DNA of 64,000 bases from contig JAFUGG010000004.1 of NCBI GenBank assembly GCA_017469525.1, positions 1 to 64,000 on the forward strand. Reading direction: 5' to 3'. Below, in pieces: positions 51,722-59,006 of this stretch. The stretch is from Bacteroidaceae bacterium (GTDB lineage Bacteria; Bacteroidota; Bacteroidia; Bacteroidales; Bacteroidaceae). Each line of letters starts with the position of its first letter. Position 1 is the first letter of the stretch. Under the pieces are notes generated by a model that ran no database searches, was not told where the DNA came from, and saw only the letters and a program-made list of their open reading frames with translations. A program made the translations under genes and the position numbers.

Positions 51722-52264
51722 ATGCAGAGAAAAAGAATCATCAAGGTGAAGGACAAATCCTTCACCATCTCTATATCCGAGAGAGCTCTTAAACGACAGA
51801 TAAAGCGAGTGGCCGATGAAATCAACCGCGACTACGAAGGCAAGAACCCAATCTTCCTTGCCGTCCTCAACGGCTCCTTCATCTTCGCTGCCGACCTGCT
51901 CCGCGAAATCAACTTAGCATGCGAAATCTCCTTCGTCAAGCTCTCATCCTACGAAGGCGTAAACTCGACTGGCACCATACACGAACTCATCGGACTCAAC
52001 ACCAACATCACAGGCCGACCAGTCATTATCGTGGAGGACATAGTCGATACAGGTCTGACCATAGCACGCATGCTCGAGACACTCAAAGGGCATAATCCCG
52101 AAAGCATCGACATCTGTACGCTCCTGCTCAAACCAAGCAAGCTGCAGGTCAACCTCAACATACGCTACTGCTGCAGGCAAATACCCGACGACTTCGTACT
52201 AGGCTATGGCCTTGACTACGACGGATTCGGCAGAAATACGAAAGACTTATACACTATCATATAA
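51722..52264 (+). CDS. hpt: Hypoxanthine phosphoribosyltransferase
   Basis: 180 residues. Makes IMP (and GMP) from base and PRPP in purine salvage. PRPP-binding motif VIIVEDIVDTGLTI; active loop SSYEGVNSTGTI; the C-terminal DFVLGYGLDYDGFGRN is typical. Its stop TAA overlaps the adk ATG by one base (TAATG), so translation is coupled. Confidence 0.95.
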   Translation: MQRKRIIKVKDKSFTISISERALKRQIKRVADEINRDYEGKNPIFLAVLNGSFIFAADLLREINLACEISFVKLSSYEGVNSTGTIHELIGLNTNITGRPVIIVEDIVDTGLTIARMLETLKGHNPESIDICTLLLKPSKLQVNLNIRYCCRQIPDDFVLGYGLDYDGFGRNTKDLYTII

Positions 52265-52842
52265 TGAAGAACATCATCATTTTTGGTGCCCCGGGCTCAG
52301 GCAAGGGCACCTACAGCGACGAGATTGTAACGAGGTACGGAATGGGGCACATCAGCACGGGCGACGTGCTGCGTGCCGAAATCAAGAACGGAACAGAGCT
52401 TGGCAAGATTGCCCAAGGCTATATCTCCAACGGCCAACTCATCCCCGACAACCTTATGATAGAGATTCTTGCCAAGACCTACGACGCTCAGCCGGCAGGC
52501 AAGGGCGTCATCTTCGACGGCTTCCCCCGTACGATTGCTCAGGCCGAAGCCCTAAAGAAGATGCTTCAGGAGCGTGGTCACGAGCTGGGCATCATGATAG
52601 AACTGGTAGTCGAGGAGGACATCCTGATGTTCCGTCTGCTTCGCCGTGCCCAGGAGCAAGGCCGTGAGGACGACAACGAGGAGACCATCAAGAAGCGTTT
52701 CGATGTCTATCACAACCAGACAGCTCCCCTCATCGAATGGTTTGAGAAGGAAGGTATACGTCACACATTCCGCTGGGCAGACAATCCCACCAAGGAAGGT
52801 ATGCTGGCATCCATCTTTGCCTTCCTCGATACATTGAAATAG
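52264..52842 (+). CDS. adk: Adenylate kinase
   Basis: 192 residues. AMP + ATP to 2 ADP. P-loop GAPGSGKGTYSDEI; AMP site GHISTGDVLRAEI; FDGFPRT. The LID is short (LLRRAQEQGREDDNEETIKKRF), as in the short-form enzymes. One-base overlap with hpt. Confidence 0.96.
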   Translation: MKNIIIFGAPGSGKGTYSDEIVTRYGMGHISTGDVLRAEIKNGTELGKIAQGYISNGQLIPDNLMIEILAKTYDAQPAGKGVIFDGFPRTIAQAEALKKMLQERGHELGIMIELVVEEDILMFRLLRRAQEQGREDDNEETIKKRFDVYHNQTAPLIEWFEKEGIRHTFRWADNPTKEGMLASIFAFLDTLK

Positions 52843-52904
52843 TTGTAAGTGGTTAGCGGTTAGAGGAATGTTGGGGAAGTTGATGAGAATCCAAAGCTAT
52901 TCTC

Positions 52905-52995
52905 TAACCTCTAACCTCTAACCACCAACCTCTAACCACTAACCTCTAACCACTAACCTCTAACCACCAACCACTAACCACCAACCACTAACCAT
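52905..52995 (+). repeat. 7-bp tandem array, 13 units, ending on the obg start codon
   Basis: Thirteen successive TAACCAC/TAACCTC/CAACCAC-type units without a break. The last unit is TAACCAT, whose AT is the start of the obg ATG (52994-52996). A partial inverted copy (GGTTAGCGGTTAGAGG) lies at about 52851-52866, so the region can fold. Confidence 0.95.
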
Positions 52996-54172
52996 GGCAG
53001 AAAGTAACTTCGTAGATTACGTCAAAATCTGCTGTCGCTCGGGTAAGGGCGGCCGCGGCTCTATGCACATGCACAGGGCGAAGTACGTCCCAAACGGAGG
53101 ACCGGATGGCGGCGACGGCGGGCGAGGCGGACACGTCTATCTGCGTGGCAACCACAACTACTGGACGCTTCTGCACCTTCGCTACAAGCGTCACGTCTTT
53201 GCCGGACACGGAGGCAACGGCGGTCCCAGCGGCAGTACAGGTGCTGATGGCGAGGACAGATACATCGATGTGCCTTGCGGAACCGTCGTCTATGATGCCG
53301 AGACAGGCGAGTACATCTGCGACGTGACCAGCGACGGACAGGTCGTGATGCTTCTCAAGGGCGGTCGTGGCGGCATGGGCAACAAGCACTTTGCCACCGC
53401 CACCAACCAGGCTCCGCGTTATGCCCAGCCGGGCGAGCCGATGCTGGAGCGTACCATTATTCTCGAGCTGAAGCTGCTTGCCGACGTCGGTCTCGTTGGA
53501 TTTCCCAATGCAGGCAAGAGCACGCTGCTCAGCTCCCTGTCCAGCGCGAGGCCGAAGATAGCAGGTTATCCCTTTACGACGATGGAGCCGTCCCTCGGCA
53601 TCGTGCCATACAGAAACGGACAGTCCTTCGTGATGGCAGACATTCCGGGCATCATCGAAGGCGCTTCCGAAGGTCGTGGCTTGGGACTTCGCTTCCTGCG
53701 TCACATCGAACGCAACTCCCTGTTGCTCTTCATGGTGCCAGGCGATACGGACGACATTAGGCATGAGTACGAGGTGCTCCTTGGCGAGTTGCGCAACTTC
53801 AATCCCGAGATGCTCGACAAGCAAAGGGTGCTTGCCATCACGAAGAGCGACCTCCTGGACGACGAGCTACAGCAGATGCTCTCCGACGACCTGCCTTCCG
53901 ACCTGCCTCACATCTTCATCAGCGCAGTCACGGGAAGCGGCTTGGACGAACTGAAAGACATCCTCTGGAAGGCACTCAACAGCGAGAGCAACAAGTTGGC
54001 AGCCATCACGCAGCAAGAGACAATAGTCCATCGCAACAAGGACCTCGCTTCCTTCCGTCAGGAGCTGCTCGATGAAGGCGAAGACGAAGAGATTGAAATC
54101 CTGGATGCTGATGCCATCGAGGATGTGGATGAGTCGGAAGACTATATCTATGTCGAGGATGATGAGTCGTAA
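52994..54172 (+). CDS. obg: Obg/CgtA GTPase
   Basis: 392 residues. Ribosome-assembly GTPase of the 50S subunit. Gly-rich Obg fold 1-160 ([34 protein letters not shown]); G domain from about 161 ([37 protein letters not shown]); acidic C-terminal tail ([21 protein letters not shown]). The start codon abuts a 13-unit 7-bp array. pgeF overlaps its 3' end. Confidence 0.97.
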   Translation: MAESNFVDYVKICCRSGKGGRGSMHMHRAKYVPNGGPDGGDGGRGGHVYLRGNHNYWTLLHLRYKRHVFAGHGGNGGPSGSTGADGEDRYIDVPCGTVVYDAETGEYICDVTSDGQVVMLLKGGRGGMGNKHFATATNQAPRYAQPGEPMLERTIILELKLLADVGLVGFPNAGKSTLLSSLSSARPKIAGYPFTTMEPSLGIVPYRNGQSFVMADIPGIIEGASEGRGLGLRFLRHIERNSLLLFMVPGDTDDIRHEYEVLLGELRNFNPEMLDKQRVLAITKSDLLDDELQQMLSDDLPSDLPHIFISAVTGSGLDELKDILWKALNSESNKLAAITQQETIVHRNKDLASFRQELLDEGEDEEIEILDADAIEDVDESEDYIYVEDDES

Positions 54173-54857
54173 TGTCATAATATACGATACTCCCTCGTGG
54201 CTTACGGCATTCACGACGGGCAGGGGCAGGGGGGTAGAGGATGTGGGGCTTCGGCTTGAGGACCTTGCTCTGCCGCGGCAGACACATTCCGACCACGTCC
54301 TTTTCGTCACGGAAGCGGGGCGGCCGGAGGACACCGATGCCGTCATCACAGACAAACCAGGCCTGTGTGTCTGCGTGAAGACAGCCGACTGCATTCCTGT
54401 CCTTCTTTATGACTCCCGCCAGCGTGTCGTTGCAGCCGTCCATGCGGGATGGCGAGGCACAGTCAGCCGTATCGTGCAGAAGACGATAGAGCAGATGCAT
54501 CCCGTCAGCCCGACAGACCTCCATGCAATCATCGGCCCGGGCATTTCGCTTGAATGGTTCGAGGTGGGCGACGAGGTCTATGAGGCTTTCCAAGCAGCAG
54601 GGTTTCCGATGGAAAGGGTGGCCCCCTCCAAACCTCCCCGAGGGGAGGCTTTCCATTTCTCCCCCTCGGGGGAGTCTGAAAGGGGCCGTCTTCACATCGA
54701 TCTCTGGGAGGCAAACAAGTGGCTCCTCGAGGAGATGGGCGTGAGCGACATATATATAGAAGGTACGTGCACGTGTAGTTCGATGGACTTCTACAGCGCT
54801 CGCCGCGAGACTATCAACACGGGGCGAAACTACAATGGAATCTTTATCAGTTCATAG
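54162..54857 (+). CDS. pgeF: PgeF-type (YfiH/DUF152) polyphenol oxidase-like protein with an in-frame repeat insertion
   Basis: 231 residues from the ATG at 54162 (54159 also possible), overlapping the obg stop. The family's metal-ligand motifs are present: [21 protein letters not shown] and [11 protein letters not shown]. In Bacteria, PgeF removes misincorporated L-Ser from peptidoglycan precursors; other members show laccase-like activity. Residues about 153-175 ([20 protein letters not shown]) are encoded by two adjacent hairpins (54620-54687). The last residues (SS) and stop come from the 7-bp repeat that follows. Confidence 0.9.
   Translation: MSRNVIIYDTPSWLTAFTTGRGRGVEDVGLRLEDLALPRQTHSDHVLFVTEAGRPEDTDAVITDKPGLCVCVKTADCIPVLLYDSRQRVVAAVHAGWRGTVSRIVQKTIEQMHPVSPTDLHAIIGPGISLEWFEVGDEVYEAFQAAGFPMERVAPSKPPRGEAFHFSPSGESERGRLHIDLWEANKWLLEEMGVSDIYIEGTCTCSSMDFYSARRETINTGRNYNGIFISS
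54620..54687. repeat. In-frame double-hairpin element in pgeF
   Basis: CCTCCCCGAGGGGAGG (54633-54648) and CTCCCCCTCGGGGGAG (54659-54674) are perfect or near-perfect hairpins with 2-base loops. Outer GGCCCC/GGGGCC arms close the element. Confidence 0.9.
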
Positions 54858-54912
54858 TCCATAGTCCATAGTTCATAGTCCGTAGTTCATAGTCCGTAGT
54901 TCATAGTTAAGA
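54850..54912 (+). repeat. 7-bp tandem array, 9 units, between pgeF and the M23 gene
   Basis: Units GTTCATA, GTCCATA, GTCCATA, GTTCATA, GTCCGTA, GTTCATA, GTCCGTA, GTTCATA, GTTAAGA. The first supplies the pgeF stop; the ATG of the next gene follows the last by one base. Confidence 0.95.
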
Positions 54913-54913
54913 G

Positions 54914-55546
54914 ATGAATAGAATATTACTTTGCCTACTTCTTCAATGGTCAATGTTCAATATTGAATGTTCAATGATTTACGCTCAGGACGAGAAGGTT
55001 GACATTGACGAGTGGCAGGTGATGAAGGTGGAGGCTGCGAAAGACCCATTTGAGAAGCGCGACCAGTTCACGATAAACTTTGCCAACTATACAAAGGAGG
55101 AGTGGCACTATCCCTTGCCGGGAGCCCGAGTGACGAGTCCTTTCGGAGGCGAGCGGCATCATGGCGGGACAGACATCAAGACCTTCGCTGGCGACACGAC
55201 AAGGGCTGCTTTCCCTGGAGAGGTCATTCTCTCCGGTCCTTATTTTGCCTATGGGAACTGTGTCATCCTGCGTCATGCCAACGGGTTGGAGACGCTCTAC
55301 AGCCATCACTCGCGCAATCTGGTCAAGGTGGGGCAGTGGCTCCAGCCGGGCGACCCCGTCGGCATAGAAGGCAGAACAGGAAGAGCTACCGGCGACCACC
55401 TCCACTTCGAGACGCGCGTCAAGGGGCAGGCATTCGATTCGTCGCGCATCTTCGACCACGAATCGGGCAAACTCATCAGGCAAGTCTTTGTTGTCACGAA
55501 GCAAAAGAACGGCACCCTGAAGTTCGCATCGCAAAAGGTAAAGTAA
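54914..55546 (+). CDS. M23-family peptidase (peptidoglycan hydrolase or LytM factor)
   Basis: 210 residues with a signal peptide and one peptidase M23 domain (about 70-185). Zinc motifs HHGGTD (H-x3-D) and GDHLHFE (HxH) are intact, so it is probably an active endopeptidase on peptidoglycan cross-links. The signal peptide (QWSMFNIECSMIYAQ) is encoded by five 7-bp repeats at 54944-54978. Confidence 0.9.
   Translation: MNRILLCLLLQWSMFNIECSMIYAQDEKVDIDEWQVMKVEAAKDPFEKRDQFTINFANYTKEEWHYPLPGARVTSPFGGERHHGGTDIKTFAGDTTRAAFPGEVILSGPYFAYGNCVILRHANGLETLYSHHSRNLVKVGQWLQPGDPVGIEGRTGRATGDHLHFETRVKGQAFDSSRIFDHESGKLIRQVFVVTKQKNGTLKFASQKVK
54944..54978 (+). repeat. 7-bp repeats encoding the M23 signal peptide
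   Basis: CAATGGT, CAATGTT, CAATATT, GAATGTT, CAATGAT, read through as QWSMFNIECSMI. They are 31 bases past the untranslated 7-bp array but differ in sequence from it. Confidence 0.8.
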
Positions 55547-55703
55547 TACCCACTATCGGGATTGTATTAAATCTTGCAATTGCAAGCATAAATGGTAACA
55601 TATTAGAGTCATGCGGGCAGGAAGATGCTTTGTCCGTTGCTGCGGCTTGTGATGTCTCATAGTTCCTAATTTATTGGTTAATATTGCTTTTATTTCCACC
55701 AAT

Positions 55704-55791
55704 TTCACACGAGAAGTTTTCAAACGCGACACAAGAAGTTTTCAAACTTCACGTGTGAACTTTTGAAAGACCTCACGTCGAGTCAGCAAAA
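55704..55791. repeat. 22-bp tandem array, 4 units
   Basis: Units start at 55704, 55726, 55748 and 55770, with the core ACACGAGAAGTTTTCAAAC; the third unit contains TTCACGTGTGAA. The last is diverged (CTCACGTCGAGTC). It lies in a 490-bp gap between the M23 gene and the YqiA-like hydrolase gene, where I see no other gene. Confidence 0.85.
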
Positions 55792-56004
55792 TCGACGTAA
55801 AAATTAAATCATGATTCCCTTACTTCTTTGATTACAAAGGCAGGCTGTTTTTAGCGGACAGCAATAACTGGTTAATTATGTACGCGTGCGGATGAACAGG
55901 AGAATGTGTCGTGGCAAACGGTGGGAAACGGTGCCTGCACATGGCAAACTGCCAAAATGTGTAGAAATTGTGCAGCGTAAATTGTCAGATAACAAAATTC
56001 TTCG

Positions 56005-56012
56005 TACCTTTG
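56005..56012 (+). promoter_or_regulatory. -7 box for the YqiA-like hydrolase gene
   Basis: TACCTTTGCA, 25 bases upstream of the ATG at 56037. It argues against an upstream in-frame ATG at 55968. Confidence 0.65.
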
Positions 56013-56036
56013 CACGCGAATATTTCGTGCGAGTCA

Positions 56037-56627
56037 ATGAAGAAGGTGCTCTACATACACGGATTTGCCTCAGCCGGCAGCACTGGTTCGGCCACGCAGA
56101 TGCGCAATCACCTCTACCCTAAGGGCGTGCAGGTGGTGAGCCCTGATGTGCCCGTGGACCCCGTCGAGGCCATCCGCTTCCTGAGGAAACTTGTGGCAAA
56201 CGAGCAGCCGGACCTCATCGTGGCAACCAGCATGGGAGCCATGTATGCCGAACAACTCAGGGGACGGAAGCGCATTCTGGTCAATCCATCGTTCCACATG
56301 GCTCGTCTGTTGACCTTCCGAGGCCTGGGGCGCCGTGAGTTCCGCAACAAGAGGCAGGACGGACAGACAGAGTTTAAGGTTGACAAGGCTATGATTCAGG
56401 CCTTCCAGCAGGTAGAGAAGGAGAGTTTCAAGGACATTGACGCCAGGGAGAAAGCCCTCGTGTGGGGTCTCTTTGGCACGCAGGACAAGCTCGTCAACTG
56501 CCAGAGCGACTTCCTAAAACACTATGGGAAGGAGCAGATGCAGCTCTTCGAGGGGGAACACTTCCTCAACGACAAGGTGCTGAGCAAGGTGGTGATGCCG
56601 CTCGTGGAAATGACCCTCGGCCTCTAA
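56037..56627 (+). CDS. YqiA/YcfP-like alpha/beta-hydrolase
   Basis: 196 residues. The start MKKVLYIHGFASAGST carries the oxyanion HGF motif; the nucleophile elbow is VATSMGAMYAEQL (TSMGA); the last part has FGTQDKLVN (Asp) and FEGEHFLND (His). That is the YqiA/YcfP pattern, an esterase group with no known cellular substrate. Cytoplasmic. A C-rich and G-rich hairpin follows the stop. Confidence 0.8.
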   Translation: MKKVLYIHGFASAGSTGSATQMRNHLYPKGVQVVSPDVPVDPVEAIRFLRKLVANEQPDLIVATSMGAMYAEQLRGRKRILVNPSFHMARLLTFRGLGRREFRNKRQDGQTEFKVDKAMIQAFQQVEKESFKDIDAREKALVWGLFGTQDKLVNCQSDFLKHYGKEQMQLFEGEHFLNDKVLSKVVMPLVEMTLGL

Positions 56628-56628
56628 C

Positions 56629-56672
56629 CCCTCGCCCCCCCAACCCCCTTCAGGGGGGAGGGAGAGGGAGAG
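56629..56672. repeat. Untranslated C/G-rich hairpin of the coding-element type
   Basis: CCCCCTT-CA-GGGGGG (about 56644-56658), with further CCCC and GGGAG runs, starts right at the stop of the hydrolase gene. Composition matches the in-frame elements, so this may be an intergenic copy; it could also act as a terminator. Confidence 0.6.
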
Positions 56673-56696
56673 GGAATGATGAATTCGTAAATAAAT

Positions 56697-56725
56697 AGTA
56701 AATTGTAAATCGTCAAATAGTAAAT
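56697..56725 (+). repeat. 7-bp tandem array upstream of ffh
   Basis: AGTAAAT, TGTAAAT, CGTCAAAT (8), AGTAAAT. The ffh ATG at 56733 follows. Nearly the same run is translated in the GH31 protein (13738-13768). Confidence 0.8.
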
Positions 56726-56732
56726 TACATCG

Positions 56733-58073
56733 ATGTTTGAAAACTTAAGCGAACGGCTCGAGCGGTCGTTCAAGATACTGAAAGGTGAAGGCAAGATAAC
56801 CGAGATTAATGTTGCAGAAACGCTTAAGGACGTGCGTCGCGCTCTGCTCGATGCCGACGTCAACTACAAGGTAGCAAAGTCATTTACCGATACTGTCAAG
56901 CAGAAAGCGCTGGGACAGAACGTACTGACGGCCATTAAGCCACAGCAGCTAATGGTGAAGATTGTGCACGACGAGTTGGCCGAGCTGATGGGCGGAGAAA
57001 CTACCGACATGAACCTCAAAGGCCATCCGGCCATCATCCTCATGGCCGGTCTGAATGGTGCAGGTAAGACCACGATGAGCGGCAAGCTGGCAAAGCTGCT
57101 CAAGGAAAAGCGGGGCAAGAATCCTCTCCTTGCCGCCTGCGACACCTTCCGTCCTGCAGCCATGGAGCAGCTGCGTGTTCTGGGCGAACAGGTGGGCGTT
57201 CCCGTTCATCTGGAAGAAGGTGCAACCGACCCCGTGCTCGTCGCAAGGAATGCCATCCAGCATGCCAAGGCTCAGGGATTCGATGTGCTCATCATCGACA
57301 CGGCAGGTCGTCAAGCTGTCGACGAGGAACTGATGCAGCAGATACAAGACATACGAGATGCCGTCCAGCCCGACGAGATACTGTTCGTCGTGGACGCCAT
57401 GACAGGTCAGGATGCCGTGAATACGGCAAAAGAGTTTAATGACAGGTTGGACTACACGGGCGTCATCCTCACCAAGCTCGATGGCGATACACGAGGTGGT
57501 GCTGCGCTCAGCATCAGAAGTGTCGTCAATAAGCCCATCAAGTTCGTCGGCACAGGCGAGAAGATGGAGGCGCTCGATCCGTTCCACCCAAGCCGTATGG
57601 CAGACAGAATCCTTGGCATGGGCGACATCGTCTCGCTCGTCGAGAGGGCTCAGGAGCAATACGACGAGGAAGAGGCTCGCCGTCTGGAAAGGAAAATCAA
57701 GAAGAACCAGTTCGACTTCAACGACTTCTATGGTCAGATACAACAAATAAAGAAGATGGGTAGCCTCAAGGACTTGGCTGGCATGATACCAGGCGTCGGC
57801 AAGGCTATCAAAGATGTGGACATCGACGACAACGCCTTCAAGAACATCGAAGCCATCATCCTCAGCATGACACCCAGCGAGCGAACCCATCCCGAATGCC
57901 TCAATACAAGTCGCAGGATGCGACTGGCAAAGGGCTCTGGCACCAACATACAGGAGGTGAACAAGCTCATCAAGCAGTTCGACCAGACGCGCAAGATGAT
58001 GAAGCTCGTCACGGATAAAAGCAAGATGCAACAAATGGCCGCCATGATGAAAGGCGGAATGCCAAGAGTGTAG
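56733..58073 (+). CDS. ffh: Signal recognition particle protein Ffh
   Basis: 446 residues. SRP GTPase that targets nascent membrane proteins. N domain 1-90; G domain with GLNGAGKTTMSGKLA, DTFRPAAMEQL, DTAGRQAVDEEL and TKLDGDTRGGAAL; methionine-rich M domain for SRP RNA and signal peptide (GLxNxF-type SRRMRLAKGSGTNIQEVNKLIKQF). Ends MAAMMKGGMPRV. Confidence 0.98.
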   Translation: MFENLSERLERSFKILKGEGKITEINVAETLKDVRRALLDADVNYKVAKSFTDTVKQKALGQNVLTAIKPQQLMVKIVHDELAELMGGETTDMNLKGHPAIILMAGLNGAGKTTMSGKLAKLLKEKRGKNPLLAACDTFRPAAMEQLRVLGEQVGVPVHLEEGATDPVLVARNAIQHAKAQGFDVLIIDTAGRQAVDEELMQQIQDIRDAVQPDEILFVVDAMTGQDAVNTAKEFNDRLDYTGVILTKLDGDTRGGAALSIRSVVNKPIKFVGTGEKMEALDPFHPSRMADRILGMGDIVSLVERAQEQYDEEEARRLERKIKKNQFDFNDFYGQIQQIKKMGSLKDLAGMIPGVGKAIKDVDIDDNAFKNIEAIILSMTPSERTHPECLNTSRRMRLAKGSGTNIQEVNKLIKQFDQTRKMMKLVTDKSKMQQMAAMMKGGMPRV

Positions 58074-58107
58074 TGCATAGTTCATAATTCATAGTTCATA
58101 GTTAAAA
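58073..58107 (+). repeat. 7-bp tandem array between ffh and folD
   Basis: GTGCATA, GTTCATA, ATTCATA, GTTCATA, GTTAAAA, filling the gap between the ffh stop and the folD ATG. Confidence 0.9.
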
Positions 58108-58108
58108 G

Positions 58109-58990
58109 ATGGAACTGATTGACGGAAAACAGATGGCTGCCACGATTAAGGCAGAGATAAAGAAAGAGGTAGAAGATATCGTAGCACGAGGAGGCAAGCG
58201 TCCACACCTTGCAGCCATCCTCGTCGGGCACGACGGAGGAAGCGAGACATACGTGCGCAACAAGGTGCTTGCCTGCGAGGCATGCGGTTTCCAAAGCACT
58301 TTGCTTCGCTTCGAGGACGACATCACAGAGGAGCAACTGCTTCAGGAAGTGGAGAAGCTCAACCGAGACGCCTCCGTCGACGGCTTCATCGTGCAGCTCC
58401 CTCTGCCTAAGCACATCAGCGAGCAAAAAGTCATCGAAGCCATCGACTACAGAAAGGACGTGGACGGCTTCCATCCCATCAACGTCGGCCGCATGGCAAT
58501 CGGCTTGCCTTGCTACATCAGTGCCACACCAAAAGGCATACTCGAGTTGCTTCGTCGCTACGAGATACCGACGAGCGGCAAGAAGTGCGTCATCCTAGGC
58601 CGCAGCAACATCGTGGGTAAACCGATGGCACAGCTCATGATGCAGAAGCAGTATGGCGACGCTACCGTGACCGTTTGCCACAGCCGTTCGAGAACACTCA
58701 AAGAGGAATGCCTGCAGGCAGACATCATCATCGCAGCCATCGGAAGTCCTGCTTTCCTCAAGGCAGACATGGTAAAGAAGGGCGTTGTCGTCATTGACGT
58801 AGGCACGACTCGTGTTCCCGATGCCACGAAGAAGAGCGGCTTCCGTCTGCAAGGCGATGTCGACTTCGACAGCGTGGCGCCTCTCTGCTCATACATCACG
58901 CCCGTCCCGGGCGGAGTAGGGCCGATGACCATTTGCATGCTCATGCTCAACACCCTTGCAGCAGGCAAACATCTTTATTATAGTTCATAG
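58109..58990 (+). CDS. folD: Methylenetetrahydrofolate dehydrogenase/cyclohydrolase
   Basis: 293 residues. Interconverts 5,10-methylene- and 10-formyl-[22 protein letters not shown] has the catalytic Tyr and Lys positions (Y-x3-K); QLPLPKHI; the NADP-site block [16 protein letters not shown]; and the C-terminal [19 protein letters not shown]. The last two residues (SS) and the stop are encoded by the 7-bp array. Confidence 0.97.
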   Translation: MELIDGKQMAATIKAEIKKEVEDIVARGGKRPHLAAILVGHDGGSETYVRNKVLACEACGFQSTLLRFEDDITEEQLLQEVEKLNRDASVDGFIVQLPLPKHISEQKVIEAIDYRKDVDGFHPINVGRMAIGLPCYISATPKGILELLRRYEIPTSGKKCVILGRSNIVGKPMAQLMMQKQYGDATVTVCHSRSRTLKEECLQADIIIAAIGSPAFLKADMVKKGVVVIDVGTTRVPDATKKSGFRLQGDVDFDSVAPLCSYITPVPGGVGPMTICMLMLNTLAAGKHLYYSS

Positions 58991-59003
58991 TCCATAGTTC
59001 ATA
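58983..59003 (+). repeat. 7-bp tandem array between folD and the patatin gene
   Basis: GTTCATA, GTCCATA, GTTCATA, then GTT and the ATG at 59007. The first unit contains the folD stop. Confidence 0.9.
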
Positions 59004-59006
59004 GTT

